Origin: Sanguinoderma infundibulare
Lineage: Eukaryota; Basidiomycota; Agaricomycetes; Polyporales; Polyporaceae
NCBI GenBank assembly: GCA_032821775.1
Contig: JAVLRN010000001.1
Coordinates: forward strand, 2,356,001 to 2,420,000
Direction: 5' to 3'
DNA length: 64,000 nt
A program made the translations under genes and the position numbers. Positions 1 to 11,568 of the stretch are shown one piece after another (the stretch's first letter is position 1; every line of letters begins with the position of its first letter). The notes beneath the pieces are model-generated. The model worked only from the letters and a program-made list of their open reading frames with translations, made no database searches and was not told the origin of the DNA.

Positions 1-1417
1 GGGAAGCAGACGACAACGCGAGACCCGTGGTTATTCCCTTTCTTGGAAGAACAATCCTTATGAACTCGGCTCGAAGATCATGGACTGCGGGGACGTAAGT
101 AGAAACGCCGTACCTTCATCCGAAGTCGAAGTCGCTGACGGTGGCTGCTTGCGCTCGAAGGTCCCCGTGAATCCCTTTGACAACGCCTTGGCTGTCGATC
201 AAATGGAGGTCGCATACTCCACACTACTGAGACGAGCACCAGCCAGCGGGAGCGCCGCTAATTCCATTACCAAGAGATTTGCAAAGGACGGAAAGCAACA
301 TCCTCGCATCGTTAGGTATAGCAGGACTGGTGTATTTTCGATGGATGTTCCTTGTGCTGACTGAGCTTTGGTGCAGTCTGGGCGGCGACCACACTATCGT
401 CCTCCCTATTCTGCGGTCGCTCAACAAAATCTATGGCCCCGTATCGGTCATCCACTTCGACGCACACCTGGACACATGGCCATCCTACCCCGGTGCGACG
501 TCAGAACAGTCTCGCGTCACCCACGGAACGTTCTTTTTCCTCGCAAAGGAGGAGGGCTTAATGACAAACACCAGCGTACACGCCGGCATTCGTTGCAAGC
601 TCGCCGTGCGTCTTTCCAAAGTTGTCCCCCTCACCTCGAGACCAAATTTAGCCCACCTCATGATCAGGGCGTGGCGGATCTGGAGAACGACGCATCTGTC
701 GGTTTCCAGCTCATTTCGACGGACGACATCGATGACTACGGCGTCGGAGAGATCATCAAGCGCATCCGTGAACGTGTCGGGGAGTCGCCCGTATATCTGA
801 GGTTCGAGAACGTTTGTCTCGCTTCCTCGGTCCGAACGCTCTAATGAAGTGACCTTTCTCCAGCCTTGACATCGATGTCATAGGTCAGTAGACTCAGCCA
901 TCCAATCGCCGGGCGCAGTATGGCCAAAATCATCCTTCATTGCTAATATGTGCCCGTCGTACCAGATCCCGGGCTCGCGCCCGCGACCGGTACCCCCGAA
1001 GCAGGAGGCTGGACGACTCGCGAAGTGAAGCGAATCATCCGTGGTCTCGCAGGGCTCAATTTTGTGTAAGCATTGATCATCACTGGCCTTCTAGCGGTGC
1101 GCAGCTGTCCTCGCTGCCCCATCCGCAGTCACTCGGCATCTGCCCAACCTTGCTGACGTCCGGTCCGCATCCAGAGGCGCGGACATCGTGGAGGTCGCCC
1201 CGGCGTACGACAACGGTGCGTCCCCACACTCACCGATAGCCGTGCCAATGTCGCTGACATCTCGACCATTGAATCATCCCCGTTCCATGTATTCGCCGCA
1301 GCTGAGATCACCGGCATTGCTGCCGCGGACATCGTGCACGACTTCTTGTCCATGCTGCTCTCCTCTGAGCCACCCACGGCGCACAGCCTGTTTGCGCCTG
1401 CCAAGGGAGAGTTGTGA
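1..1417 (+). CDS. Agmatinase/arginase-family ureohydrolase, 5' truncated by window edge
   Basis: Manganese-dependent ureohydrolase, probably agmatinase type (agmatine to putrescine and urea). The window opens inside the coding sequence. Introns at 95-160 and about 321-376 must be removed to join DCGD to [12 protein letters not shown] and SIV to [10 protein letters not shown]. Metal-binding motifs are visible: GGDH, then FDAHLDTW (DxHxD), and later SLDIDVID, the second Asp pair of the family. The C-terminal exon reads [13 protein letters not shown], the usual family end block, and finishes AKGEL then TGA at 1415-1417. A further intron follows the SLDIDVI block near 890-965 and another sits near 1066-1185. 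Family membership is clear. The substrate (agmatine or another guanidino compound) is inferred. Any secretion signal would lie outside the window. It converges on the PalI-like gene. Confidence 0.9.
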
Positions 1418-1922
1418 ATCGATGAAGGGGATCGAAGGCCGCCATGGACAATCGGCCAGGGGAATTACGGTCAGAGGCGGTGCGGTTAGGAATAAAGCTG
1501 GCTCGTGCTAGCGTAGAGGCTTCAGGTGCTGCGGGGCCGGCACACCAATGAACACTCGATTTTTGACGACGGGGAATAGGCGATGGCTTGGAAGGGGTGG
1601 ACAGCGGGTATGTACAGGTCTGTGTATTTCGTGACGGTGCCGTAGTGGCTAGTGTACATCCAATGCCAGACTGCAAACTGTGCAACTGTATCCGACGCAG
1701 ACTCCAATCGAGTGGCCCAAGGTCGGATGAATAATTACGTCATGCAATAGTAGGATCGGGCGGTGAGGAGTGAGTGGGAAGGTCCGTGCCGTGTCCGCAT
1801 AGTATCCGAATACTAAGAGACAACCAAGAAAAGTGAACAATGATCTGTACAGAGCACATATAAGACATGACACAGTCGAAGACGAGTACTCGATGCGACG
1901 GAGACAGGGAAGGACAAGCAGA
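1418..1922. other. Convergent intergenic region
   Basis: About 500 bp between two converging stop codons. It should hold both 3' UTRs and poly(A) sites. I see no supported gene; the short frames here are low-quality. Confidence 0.5.
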
Positions 1923-3664
1923 TCAGCGCTTCGCCCCCCATTGCCCCGGCGGCTGCGCAGTGGCAGCATCGTACATCGGCGGAGCGTCATTGTAGTGAGG
2001 CTCCTCGTTTACAGGTGACTCCACTATCGTCTGAGATATGGCCTGCGTGGGCCCGCGAGGACCTCGCGGGCTTGCGGGTTGGAGCATCGGCGGTGGAGAT
2101 ACGCTGGTATTGATCGTCGGATGCGTGGCGGTGGAGGCGCTGTAGATCGACGCGCTGGGCGCAGGAGATCCGCGTCCAACGTTGAGCGCAGGCACGACGT
2201 TCGAGCCGTAGCCGCCACCGCCAAGGGTGTAGTTACGCTCAGGGGCAAGGTATGGGTTTGTGGCAGCGGCGGTTGCTGAGGATGTTGTCGGGCCTTGATT
2301 GTACATGTAGCTCGAAACGTTGTAGGCGTCAGCATTGAATGCTGTGTTATCTTGTTGTGAGACCGCTGAATGGTCTTAGAAAATCGTCAACGCCTGATGA
2401 AGTTGCGGTGCACACGGATTACTCACAAGAAGTCCCCCGACCCAAGTGTCCATATGCCGAGGCACCACTAGCCTGCTGCTGGTGACCGTACTGGCCGTAG
2501 GCGCTGGCGGCCAAGTAGCCACCTGCAGCGGCACCCGCAGCCGCAGTCGGAGCGAAAGACGGAGCATATGGATCGCTGTACACGGAAGGCGCCTGGGTAT
2601 GGGTACTACCTTGGCGGGCCGGCGCGGCAGGAGCACTGTTGTTGTAGTATGCATCGACTGCGCGAGTTCCGGGAGTTGCCTGAGCATATCCGCCAGTGTA
2701 GGCAGGCTGCTGGTTACCCTGGCGGGCATAGGCCGCGGTTCCTGCACCGACGCCCGCACCGCCCGAGGGAGCCTGTACGTGGTAGGGGACGACGTTGCCG
2801 TCTTCCTCGATGTATTGTTCGTGCTCGTCGGCCTTGGAGGTCAACGGCAGGCGCTCGTACTCCTGGAATGCGGGGAGACCGAGCTCGTTTTTGCCTGCGG
2901 CCTGGCGGGCCTTCCTGTCTGCCTCGGCTTTGACGGCCTCGAGGCGCATCTGCTCTGCGTAGCCGTTGTCGGCAGTCGGCCGCCCGTCTCGATCCAAACC
3001 GCGGGGGCGTCTCCTGATACAGCAGCGGCCGAGACCGTAGAAGCATCCGGCGAAGAAGAGAAGGATCCATGCAGCCAGGGTAAGCCAGAGGGCCATACCT
3101 ATCTGGGCCTGTCCTCCACTGGCGTTCACGCGGGACCTGGTGAGGAAGAAGAGGACGATATCGAAGATGAAAGCAACCATGGTGACAACGGCTGCGAAAC
3201 CGGACACGCATGTGCTACAGTAGGTCATGGACATCTCGCGGACATGGGCGAGGAGACCGAAGACGGCAGAGATACCAGCAAGAACGAGTGCGACGAGGTG
3301 GAGGACGAGGGCGTAAGTGACCCATTTGACCAATATCTCGGGGATCTGAATCTTGGTCGTGTTGTCGAGTAGGGCATTGATGTCTGAGGATGCGAATTGT
3401 AGGAAGGGGCAAGAATGTAGAGCGCATTGGCTTACCTAGTTCGTAACCCACCGATGGCTTGGAGCAAGTCTGGTTTCCGTTGATGTCCAGACAATAGCCC
3501 AGTGTTCCCAAAGTGATGGATCCTGTCTGGCCTTGTTCTGTGATGGTCGCCTTGAGGAAGAAAATGGACTTTAGGATGGGTACATTGAAGGAGACGACGG
3601 CAAGGAGGATGGTTGCTATGAGAGTGATGAGGAAGCCAGGAGTCGCTGGGCGGAGGAAGCCCAT
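1923..3664 (-). CDS. SUR7/PalI-family four-TM plasma membrane protein with long tail
   Basis: Three exons on the minus strand. Exon 1 (from ATG at 3664) gives an N-terminal helix (FLITLIATILLAVVSF), then a luminal loop with paired Cys (GYCLDINGNQTC). After a phase-1 intron the protein resumes DINALLDNTTKIQIPEI, followed by helices TYALVLHLVALVLAG, AAVVTMVAFIFDIVLFF and MALWLTLAAWILLFFAG. This is the SUR7/PalI (Rim9) topology: four helices with a Cys-containing first loop. A second intron joins GRGTS to YNTAFNADAY. The tail is long, Ala/Gly/Tyr/Gln-rich and ends with a PPMY (PPxY) motif about 20 residues before the stop. Family proteins act in ambient-pH signalling (PalI/Rim9) or eisosome/MCC domains (Sur7); which role applies here cannot be told. 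Confidence 0.88.
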
Positions 3665-3985
3665 GGCTGAAAAGGAAAAGTATGGATAGCAAGGGGAGGA
3701 TGAGGGAAAGGAAGAAAGCGAGATGGGAGGCTAAGTAAGGGCACTGCGCAGCTGGACAGTGTCGCCAATGGCTGTGGCCAAGGCGGACTCGGACTCGTCG
3801 CGGATGGCTCGTCTATGGCAGTACCCAGGCAGTACCCAAATCAGGCGCTCCCCCACAGCCGATCCGCATCCATCCATTCCCTCAATTCTCTCCCAACACT
3901 CCTCACCAGCTTCCGTGAGGGGCAGACCAAGGGCAGACCCACGCCGGGCTACCATCAGTTCCATTAACCACAATCTGCCCTGTCG
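3665..3985. promoter_or_regulatory. Upstream region of the PalI-like gene
   Basis: 320 bp between the start of the PalI-like gene (minus) and the stop of the first GNAT gene (minus). It holds an 11-bp direct repeat (ggcagtaccca, twice, near 3817-3838). No gene is seen. Confidence 0.35.
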
Positions 3986-4886
3986 CTATGCCTCTATTCC
4001 CTCGCCCAGCTGCCACCACAGCACATGAAAGCCCTCAATCAGTTCCCCGCCACTCGTCACCTTCCGCCTCCTCACAGTGTCCGCCATCTGAAAGCCCAGC
4101 TTCTCCAGCACACGTACGCTCCCGTGGTTTCCAATGATCGTCTCCACTCGTATTTGTCTCGCTCCCATTCGCGGCACCACCCACACTTCTAACAGAGTTC
4201 GCACCGCGCAACTCATCAAGCCTCGTCCATGCAGCGGCGCCGCGAGATAGTCTGTATGGCGTCCAACCGTTTCTTTAGGCGTACAAAGGTGCGTTCCAGC
4301 GAATACACTCACATCCTATGCACCATACTATTTCTGGATCCCCGCGTCTTCTACTCTCGTTTCTCGACACCAGCTGCTCCTGCCGTTGTCGGTTTAATAA
4401 CTCCGGGAATCCGCACCGGGTAAACTCGATCGCCCCGAGGTAAACTTCGGTCCCATCCTCCTCCACTCCTCTCAGGCATCCAACCGGACATCCGCTCACC
4501 GCTACTCCAGGTCCTTTCCCCTCCTCCCCAGCGACCCGCAACTCGCGCATTATCGCATCCGACTGTTCCCCCGTCTTCCCGATCCATTCTTCGGCATGAA
4601 CGTCGAGATAAGGAAACGGTGGTCCGTCCAGCCACCTCTTGATAGGATAGTCGTTCAGGATGGCAACAATGTGTGGAACGTCCCCTTGTCGCGGTGGAGT
4701 TATGATGACACGGTCAAATGGCGCGGGAAGACGAATGAACGGCTCGCCGGTGCGCGCATGTCGTTCTAGTGGGTGGAAATCAGAAAAGGGCATGTGGGAC
4801 GGGAGGTGGATTGTGCGCAGGCAGCGACCACCCTCGCCCCGATCTCCATCACCATTATAATCGTTCGCTTCCTGCTGTAGGTCCAT
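3986..4886 (-). CDS. GNAT-family N-acetyltransferase, tandem copy 1
   Basis: Two exons on the minus strand from an ATG at 4886. The N-terminal half (FHPLERHARTGEPFIRLPAP, then DRVIITPPRQGDVPHIVAIL) matches the start of RimJ-type fungal GNATs. A phase-1 intron follows WCIG, and the second exon carries the acetyl-CoA loop LHGRGLM and the strand-helix block MGARQIRVETIIGNHGSVRVLEKLGF, broken here as MGARQIRVET / SVRVLEKLGF. It ends VLWWQLGEGIEA and a stop at 3986. Compared with copy 2 next door it is the more diverged: the middle contains a Gly-rich insertion and several non-conservative changes. The substrate is unknown; RimJ-type enzymes acetylate protein N-termini or small amines. Confidence 0.85.
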
Positions 4887-5247
4887 GTCGGCACAAGTCC
4901 TCCCCGCATCAATTCACGTTGTCGACGTCGATGAAGGGCCCGTTGTCATGTGCAACAACCGAATGCGAGCGTGATTGTGCACGTCGAGGTAGGCAGATGT
5001 GCGACTCTGTGGAAACATGGCAGAAAACTAAGCAGCCTATCGTCCTTTTACAGCCATCCTCCCGCAACTGTGTGAAACAATCCCTCATCCCGTGTCTGCT
5101 GAGCGTCCGCTTCAGTGCCATGTTTGCGCACCCGACCTATCCCCATCCCCGCCGTTAGTCAGCGCGAATAACGACGCCGCGTTCCGACTTACAGTCTCCT
5201 CGCCGAGTCCCGACCGCATCGCATCTCGGCAGAATCCCATCGAGCCG

Positions 5248-6039
5248 CTACTCGGCCTTCCACCACAAGATGTCCATTCCGTCGATGGTGCGTCCCGAGT
5301 TCAGAGTCTTCCGGACCGGGACAGTTTTCTCATACCTGAACCCAAGCTTCTCAAAGACCTTTCTGCTCGCTACATTGTCTGAAAACGTCTCCACGCGTAT
5401 CTGTCGCGCACCCATCCGCGGGATAGCCCACTTGCAGATGAGTGTTCTGATGGCAGTGGTCATGATGCCCTTTCCATGGTGAGAGGAAGCGAGGTAGTCT
5501 GTCTTCCCTCGTCAATCGCAGCCAAGGGAGAACCACTGCTCGTGCGACGTACCGCCGATACACCACACGATCTCGGGATCACCAATGGTCCTGTCTGCAT
5601 TGAGTTGTAATAGCGCTTTCTTCAATTCCTGGTCGTCGACATCCTGGTACCGTTCGCGCACGAACATGACGTCGCCAAGGAGAAGCTCGCTACCGTCTTC
5701 GCGGATCTCCCGTAGAATGCGCACCGGAGACTGCTCTAGGAGGATCGGCGGCTCGTCTGGCTTCTCCTCCCTCGCGCGTTTCAAGGTCTCCAAGGCGGCG
5801 TCGGTCTCTTCCTTGACGTTGGTCAACCATTGGTCGGCGTGCTCGGGGAGATAGGGGAAGGGCGGGCCTTCGAGGAAGGTGTAGACCGCAGGGTCCGACA
5901 TGTTCGCCACAAGGGCTGGTGCATCGGACATTCGCGGAGGGGTAATGATGATGTTCTCATGGGGGGCAGGGAGGCGCAAGAATGGCTCCCCCGTCTTCGG
6001 GCGGAACTCGAGAGGATGGAACTGAGATATTCTGGACAT
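5248..6039 (-). CDS. GNAT-family N-acetyltransferase, tandem copy 2
   Basis: Minus-strand paralogue of the gene just downstream. The best start is ATG at 6039 (MSRISQFHPLEF); the frame extends upstream only through a TTG. The block FRPKTGEPFLRLPAP then IIITPPRMSDAPALV parallels copy 1. The phase-1 intron lies directly after WCIG, the same site as in copy 1, and the second exon resumes DYLASSHHGKGIM (acetyl-CoA pyrophosphate loop), MGARQIRVETFSDNVASR and KVFEKLGF, ending DILWWKAE and a stop at 5248. The shared intron position and the same tail (hxxLWW) show a tandem duplication. It lies head to head with EF2 over about 540 bp. Substrate unknown. Confidence 0.88.
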
Positions 6040-6577
6040 CGGGGAGAGGGAAGTCAAAGCTAGTTGTCCGAGGAATGTTATTTAGGCGTCCTGCCTGCGT
6101 GTGTTCCCACCAATAGCCTCCATTTGCGATCTACATCGGTACCGTCGGCCCTCATTGCGACTCATGGATGTCCATTGCATAAGTCAGAGTGACTAGTTTC
6201 GCAGGTGAGATGGGAGGCAAGGGATTACTTTTGCACGCGTGCAAGCGAAGGGATCTTGTGATGCGCTACGTATTCTCCGGGCGGGAAATTCAAAGGGCGG
6301 ACCTCTGGTGGAGCTCGAGAGCAGGCCAGGCGAGCTCGGAGCAGTTCAGTTGCGACTGGCCAGTGGGGAGGGGCACGTGCTAGCGGAGGCAGGGCCTGCC
6401 CTAAAGCGATCGATAAGCGGGAATCCACAGAAAACTCAAAGTTTGCACCCCTCGACCAGAGTCCTGCGGCCCCGGCGTGTCTGCTCGACTCAACTCTTCC
6501 CTCTATTTGACGCGACATCCGCTGGGTGTCGCCCCCTCAACGCCCTTTTTTTCTTTTCCCTGTAAAATCTAGTCACC
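6040..6577. promoter_or_regulatory. Divergent promoter region, GNAT copy 2 / EF2
   Basis: 538 bp between divergent starts. The last 40 bp before the EF2 ATG are a pyrimidine-rich tract (cccttttttttcttttccc), as is common ahead of highly expressed fungal translation genes. No TATA box can be assigned with confidence. Confidence 0.45.
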
Positions 6578-9500
6578 ATGGTGTAAGTACCGATTCTTCT
6601 CGCTTAGATATCGTTCCTCAATACTCATCGACTTTTTTTTTCGATGCCAGAAACTTCACCGTCGGTTCGTACACAACATCCCGGAATATTATTCTGGCCT
6701 GTGTTGTGCTAACTCTGGCCGCAATGCAGACCAGATCCGGGCCCTTATGGACAAGCCCACCAACATCCGTAACATGAGTGTCATTGCTCATGGTACGTTC
6801 ATCCCTCTTGATCGCTTCCTGGCCATCGCTTGACCTGCGTGTTTCCGGCGTTATCTAGTCGACCACGGAAAGTCCACCCTTACCGACTCCCTCGTCTCCA
6901 AGGCCGGTATCATCGCGAGCGCGAAGGCCGGAGACATGCGCTTCACGGACACAAGAGAAGACGAAAAGGAGCGCGGTATCACGATCAAGTCTACTGGTAT
7001 CTCCATGTACTTCGAGGTCGACAAGGAGGACGTCTCTGCGATTAAGCAGAAGACCGAGGGTGCGTACCTTGACCCTTCCGCTTTGCCTCATGGATCTGAT
7101 CAATCTATGCTTCCTCATTCAGGTACCGAGTTCTTGATCAACCTCATCGATTCCCCCGGACACGTTGACTTCTCTTCCGAGGTTACGGCTGCTCTCCGTG
7201 TCACCGACGGTGCCCTCGTCGTCGTCGACTGTATCGAGGGTGTCTGCGTCCAGACCGAGACTGTGCTCCGTCAGGCGCTCACAGAGCGTATCAAGCCCGT
7301 CGTCGTCATCAACAAGGTCGACCGTGCCCTTCTCGAGCTCCAGGTCTCAAAGGAGGACCTCTTCCAGTCTTTCTCGCGTACCATCGAGTCTGTGAACGTC
7401 ATCATCTCGACCTACCACGATGCCGCCCTCGGTGACGTCCAGGTCTACCCCGAGAAGGGTACCGTTGCCTTCGGTTCCGGTCTCCACGGTTGGGGTTTCA
7501 CCCTCCGTCAGTTCGCTGCCCGCTACGCGAAGAAGTTCGGTGTGGACAAGGACAAGATGATGGTTAAACTCTGGGGAGACAACTTCTTCAACGCTGCTAC
7601 GAAGAAGTGGTCAACCAAGAGCACCGACGCCGATGGCAAGCCCCTCGAGCGTGCCTTCAACATGTTCGTCCTCGACCCCATCTTCCGCGTCTTCGACGCC
7701 GTCATGAACTTCAAGAAGGACGACGTTACCAAGATCTGCGAAAAGCTCGACGTCAAGCTCGCTCAGGACGAGCGTGAGCTCGAGGGTAAGGCGCTCCTCA
7801 AGGTCGTCATGAGGAAGTTCCTCCCCGCCGGTGACTCCCTGCTGGAGATGATTGTCATCAACCTCCCCTCACCCGCCACCGCTCAGCGATACCGTGTTGA
7901 GACCCTCTACGAGGGCCCCATGGACGACGAATCCGCCATCGGTATCCGGGACTGTGACCCTAACGGTCCTCTCGTCTGCTACATCTCGAAGATGGTGCCG
8001 ACGTCCGATAAGGGTCGCTTCTACGCCTTTGGTCGTGTCTTCTCCGGCACCGTCCGTGCTGGCCCGAAGATTCGCATCCAGGGCCCCAACTACGTTCCGG
8101 GCAAGAAGGACGACCTGTTCGTCAAGTCTGTCCAGCGTACGGTGCTGATGATGGGTCGTTACGTCGAGCCTATTGAGGACTGCCCGGCCGGTAACATCAT
8201 CGGTCTCGTCGGTATCGACCAGTTCCTGCTGAAGAGCGGTACCCTCACTACCTCGGAAACGGCTCACAACATGAAGGTCATGAAGTTCTCCGTGTCTCCC
8301 GTCGTCCAGGTCGCCGTCGAAGTCAAGAACGCCGCCGATCTCCCTAAGCTCGTCGAAGGTCTCAAGCGTCTCTCGAAGTCCGACCCGTGCGTACAGGCAT
8401 GGATCGCAGAAACCGGTGAGCACATTGTGGCCGGTGCCGGTGAGCTTCACTTGGAGATTTGCTTGAAGGTACTTCTTGCGCATTACGTCGGACGGCCTTC
8501 TGTGCTGACGACATACATCCATTTCATAGGATCTCCAAGAGGATCACGCTGGTGTTCCCCTCAAGATTTCCGACCCTGTTGTCGGTTACCGTGAGACTGT
8601 CAAGGCCGAGTCCTCGATTGTCGCGCTGTCGAAGTCCCAGAACAAGCACAATCGTCTCTACGCGAAGGCGCAGCCGATCGAGGAGGAGCTCACGCAGGCC
8701 ATTGAGTCCGGCAAGGTCAACCCCCGTGACGATTACAAGGTCCGCGCTCGTATCCTCGCCGACGAGTTCGGTTGGGACGTCACCGACGCCCGCAAGATCT
8801 GGTGCTTCGGTCCCGACACGACTGGCCCCAACATCCTTGTCGATATCACCAAGGGTGTTCAGTACCTCAACGAAATTAAGGATTCGTGTGTTGCTGCGTT
8901 CCAGTGGGCGACGAAGGAGGGTGTTCTTTGCGAGGAAAACATGCGCGGTGTCCGTGTGAACGTCCTCGATGTAACGGTAAGCTTCGCGGGAGAACGTGTA
9001 GCAAATACATTGAGGCTAATTTCTTATTCGACGACAGCTCCACACCGATGCTATCCACCGTGGTGGAGGACAGATCATCCCGACGTGCCGTCGTGTCACA
9101 TACGCGGCGTGCTTGCTCGCGGAACCTACCCTCCAGGAACCCATCTACCTCGGTACGTTTGTGCTCTGCAAACGCGTGTTGTCCCGGTCAAATAACCTTA
9201 GTTCTTTCACCCAGTCGAAATCCAGTGTCCCGAGAACGCGATTGGTGGTATCTACTCGGTGCTCAACAAGCGTCGTGGTCAGGTCTTCAGCGAGGAGCAG
9301 CGTGTGGGCACGCCCATGTTCACGGTCAAGGCGTACCTGCCTGTCATGGAGTCGTTCGGCTTCAACGGCGAGCTTCGTTCACACACTGGTGGGCAAGCGT
9401 TCCCTCAGTCCGTCATGGACCACTGGGAGGTGATGAACGGCTGTAAGCTTCCTTCACGATTCATATCAGAAAGAATATGCGCTGATGATGTGTGATTACA

Positions 9501-9669
9501 GCCCCGCTCGAGAAGGGTAGCAAGCTCGAAGAGCTCGTCAAGAACATCCGAACCCGTAAGGGTCTCAAGGTTTGTTCCGATTGCGAGCTTCTTGACTATT
9601 GCGCGGTCACTGACGATGTTCATTTAGCCGGACATCCCGCCCTTGGATACTTACTACGACAAGCTCTAG
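6578..9669 (+). CDS. EFT1: Translation elongation factor 2 (eEF2)
   Basis: GTPase that drives ribosomal translocation in the cytosol. Start ATG 6578 in good context (caccATGgt). Introns sit at 6583-6650 (inside codon 2), 6665-6729, 6793-6858 and later near 7060, 8468, 8976, 9151, 9443 and 9569. The protein begins [16 protein letters not shown] and carries the G1 loop AHVDHGKST, switch I with RGITIKST, G3 DSPGH and G4 NKVD. The C-terminal domain holds DAIHRGGGQ, which contains the His that is modified to diphthamide in this family. It ends [13 protein letters not shown] and TAG at 9667-9669, the near-universal eEF2 C-terminus. All GTPase motifs are intact and the gene appears full length. Strong C-ending codon bias fits high expression. 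Confidence 0.99.
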
Positions 9670-10837
9670 AAGGGGGTTGTACGAGTGCAGAAGTCCATCG
9701 ATGTGCCAACGTGTCCGTCCCACTGTACTTGTGTTATCAGCCATCCCTGTCCTTGTTAGCATCCTCTCTTGTCTCACTGTTGTATTCTCATCCTGCGGCG
9801 ATCGCGCAGGTGCACGTATTACGTCTTTCACGCTATATCACGAATCTCTATTCATCTATCTTTGCGCGTGCTCCCACGTCTGATCACGCGAATCTCATTG
9901 AATGCCCGAAGACGGGAGACGGAGGATGTGACACGGGGCGGGCAAGGAGATCTGGAAGATTTCTCGGACGCCCGAAGCCGCTTCTCGATGTCGGACGATG
10001 TGTGCTCGGACGGGGAAGCTATCGGGGGTGCAAACCTCGTTCGCTTCTCTGTCAGACCCCACAGGAAGCCCGCTAGGGAAGCTGGCAGCTGCCATGGGGA
10101 GCGCAATCCGTCCCGACCTGGAGCTCTGCATGGGTGATTGCGAGCGGCGATACGGCGAAGGCAGGCCAACGCTAGCGGGACGCGGGTGCTGTACTGTCCG
10201 TCTCGGAAGAAGTCGACGCACCGTGGGCCAAGGCAATATTTGCGGAGTCCAGAACGAGACCCGGATGAGAGAGTCCCAGTCGGACAGGTTCGACCCAGCG
10301 GTGGTCCGTATCCACATCCGCGGCTCCCCCCTTCTCTTCTCCGGAAGCTGTTCACATGTCCTCGCTGCTGATGACGTCAAAGAACTGCTCGCGAGATATA
10401 GAACGCATTTGCGTCACAAACCGAGAGACGCAGCCGTACACACACTCGCCCGGAGAGATTGCGTCATGGTCTGGGTATTACGCGGGTACAATAGCAAGTT
10501 AGCGACAAACAGTGGATGTACTCTATCTACTACGGATGATAGCTAAGGTGGGACAGCAGAAATACAGTGAGAAGGGAACATTGTGACAGCGATCCGAGCG
10601 CAAGACAGGAGCAATAAACATTAGCGGGCCCGAGCAGCGCGCACTGCCATAGGCGATAGAAAAAAAAAAAGAGCAATAAAAACATAGAAAGAGTTTCCCC
10701 CGACCAAAGATGACCAACTTCGAAGACGCGAACCGAACCAGAAAGCCAGAGTACATAGAAGACGACTAGAGAGAGGAAATCAACCCCATTGATTGGTGCA
10801 CGGCACCGAACTAACCCCACCGCATCCCTGCGTTTCC
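9670..10837. other. Gene-poor stretch after EF2
   Basis: Holds the EF2 3' UTR and about 1 kb without a recognisable gene. Overlapping frames on both strands around 9850-10380 have no family match I recognise, no consistent splice signals and unlike codon use. An A-run (aaaaaaaaaa) lies near 10660. Confidence 0.4.
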
Positions 10838-11484
10838 TCACGTCCGCGTCCTTCTCGGAAGAAGAGAGCGTCCTCGGGACGTGGGCCGACATGACCTTGG
10901 GGGAGCGCCGGGCTCGCGGGACAACGGGCGATCCGCGAGAGGAACGACGTCGGTGAGGAGAGATGACGGTTGGGGAGCGCTCGAATGGAAGAGCAGCCGG
11001 CGCCCAGGTGATGGAAAAGGGTATGCTTCTTCGAGGGACGCTCGCGAAGAACGAACAGAGGATGGTCCATCGAGGACTGGTGGGGCTCCCGACAAGCCTC
11101 CTGCGGCACCCCGACCGAGGTGGATCGCGCACGCGATGACAGCCGCGCGCGCAGACGAAAGGAACTCATCTACGCGCGACGTAGCGCCAATAGAGGTTGT
11201 TTGGGGGCTGGGAAGGAAGGGGTCAGGCCGGGGACGCGAAGGAGGGACACATGAAACGCATGTTCTGGCTACACACCTGAGTGCCCGGGGTGGAATGGTC
11301 TATGGCACGGCAAAGCATGAGGCTGCTGCAGGACAGGGAGAAGGAACAAGTACTCACGCGGACGAATACACTCCCATACATCGACACCCTTTCCTTTAGG
11401 GTCCCAAACCCCGCACTGAGCGTGAAGTGGCCAGTAGAGGTTGAGCTCCCAAATGCGGGTGGCGTCTGCAACAAGGCCGGGCAT
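10838..11484 (-). CDS. Doubtful small hypothetical gene
   Basis: A minus-strand ATG at 11484 opens a plausible exon (MPGLVADATRIWELNLYW, then CGVWDPKGKGVDVWECIRP) that ends at a good donor (gtgagt, complement of the stretch near 11353-11358). Two continuations are possible. One uses the acceptor catag and stops soon after as a protein of about 67 residues. The other enters the Ser/Arg/Pro-rich frame down to 10838, but then the intron phases do not agree. I do not recognise the protein. Codon use in exon 1 looks real; the rest is uncertain, as are both ends. Confidence 0.28.
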
Positions 11485-11568
11485 GATCGAAAAAAAAGGT
11501 CGGGAAGGTAGTGGAGAGGGGGGGAAACAGGGAAAGTGAGGGAGTGGAGGGGCGATTGCTAGACGCAA

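Noticed and set aside
2446..3372. 308-aa open frame on the plus strand
   Set aside because: It is the mirror of the PalI-like exon, which has membrane helices and matching splice sites. The plus frame is low-complexity with no family match.
7869..8522. 217-aa open frame antisense to EF2
   Set aside because: A by-product of the strong C-ending codon bias of EF2; no motif and no promoter.
11223..11474. Minus frame that could extend the doubtful gene at 10838-11484
   Set aside because: It gives one possible spliced ending, but the alternative is equally weak; no single model is supported.
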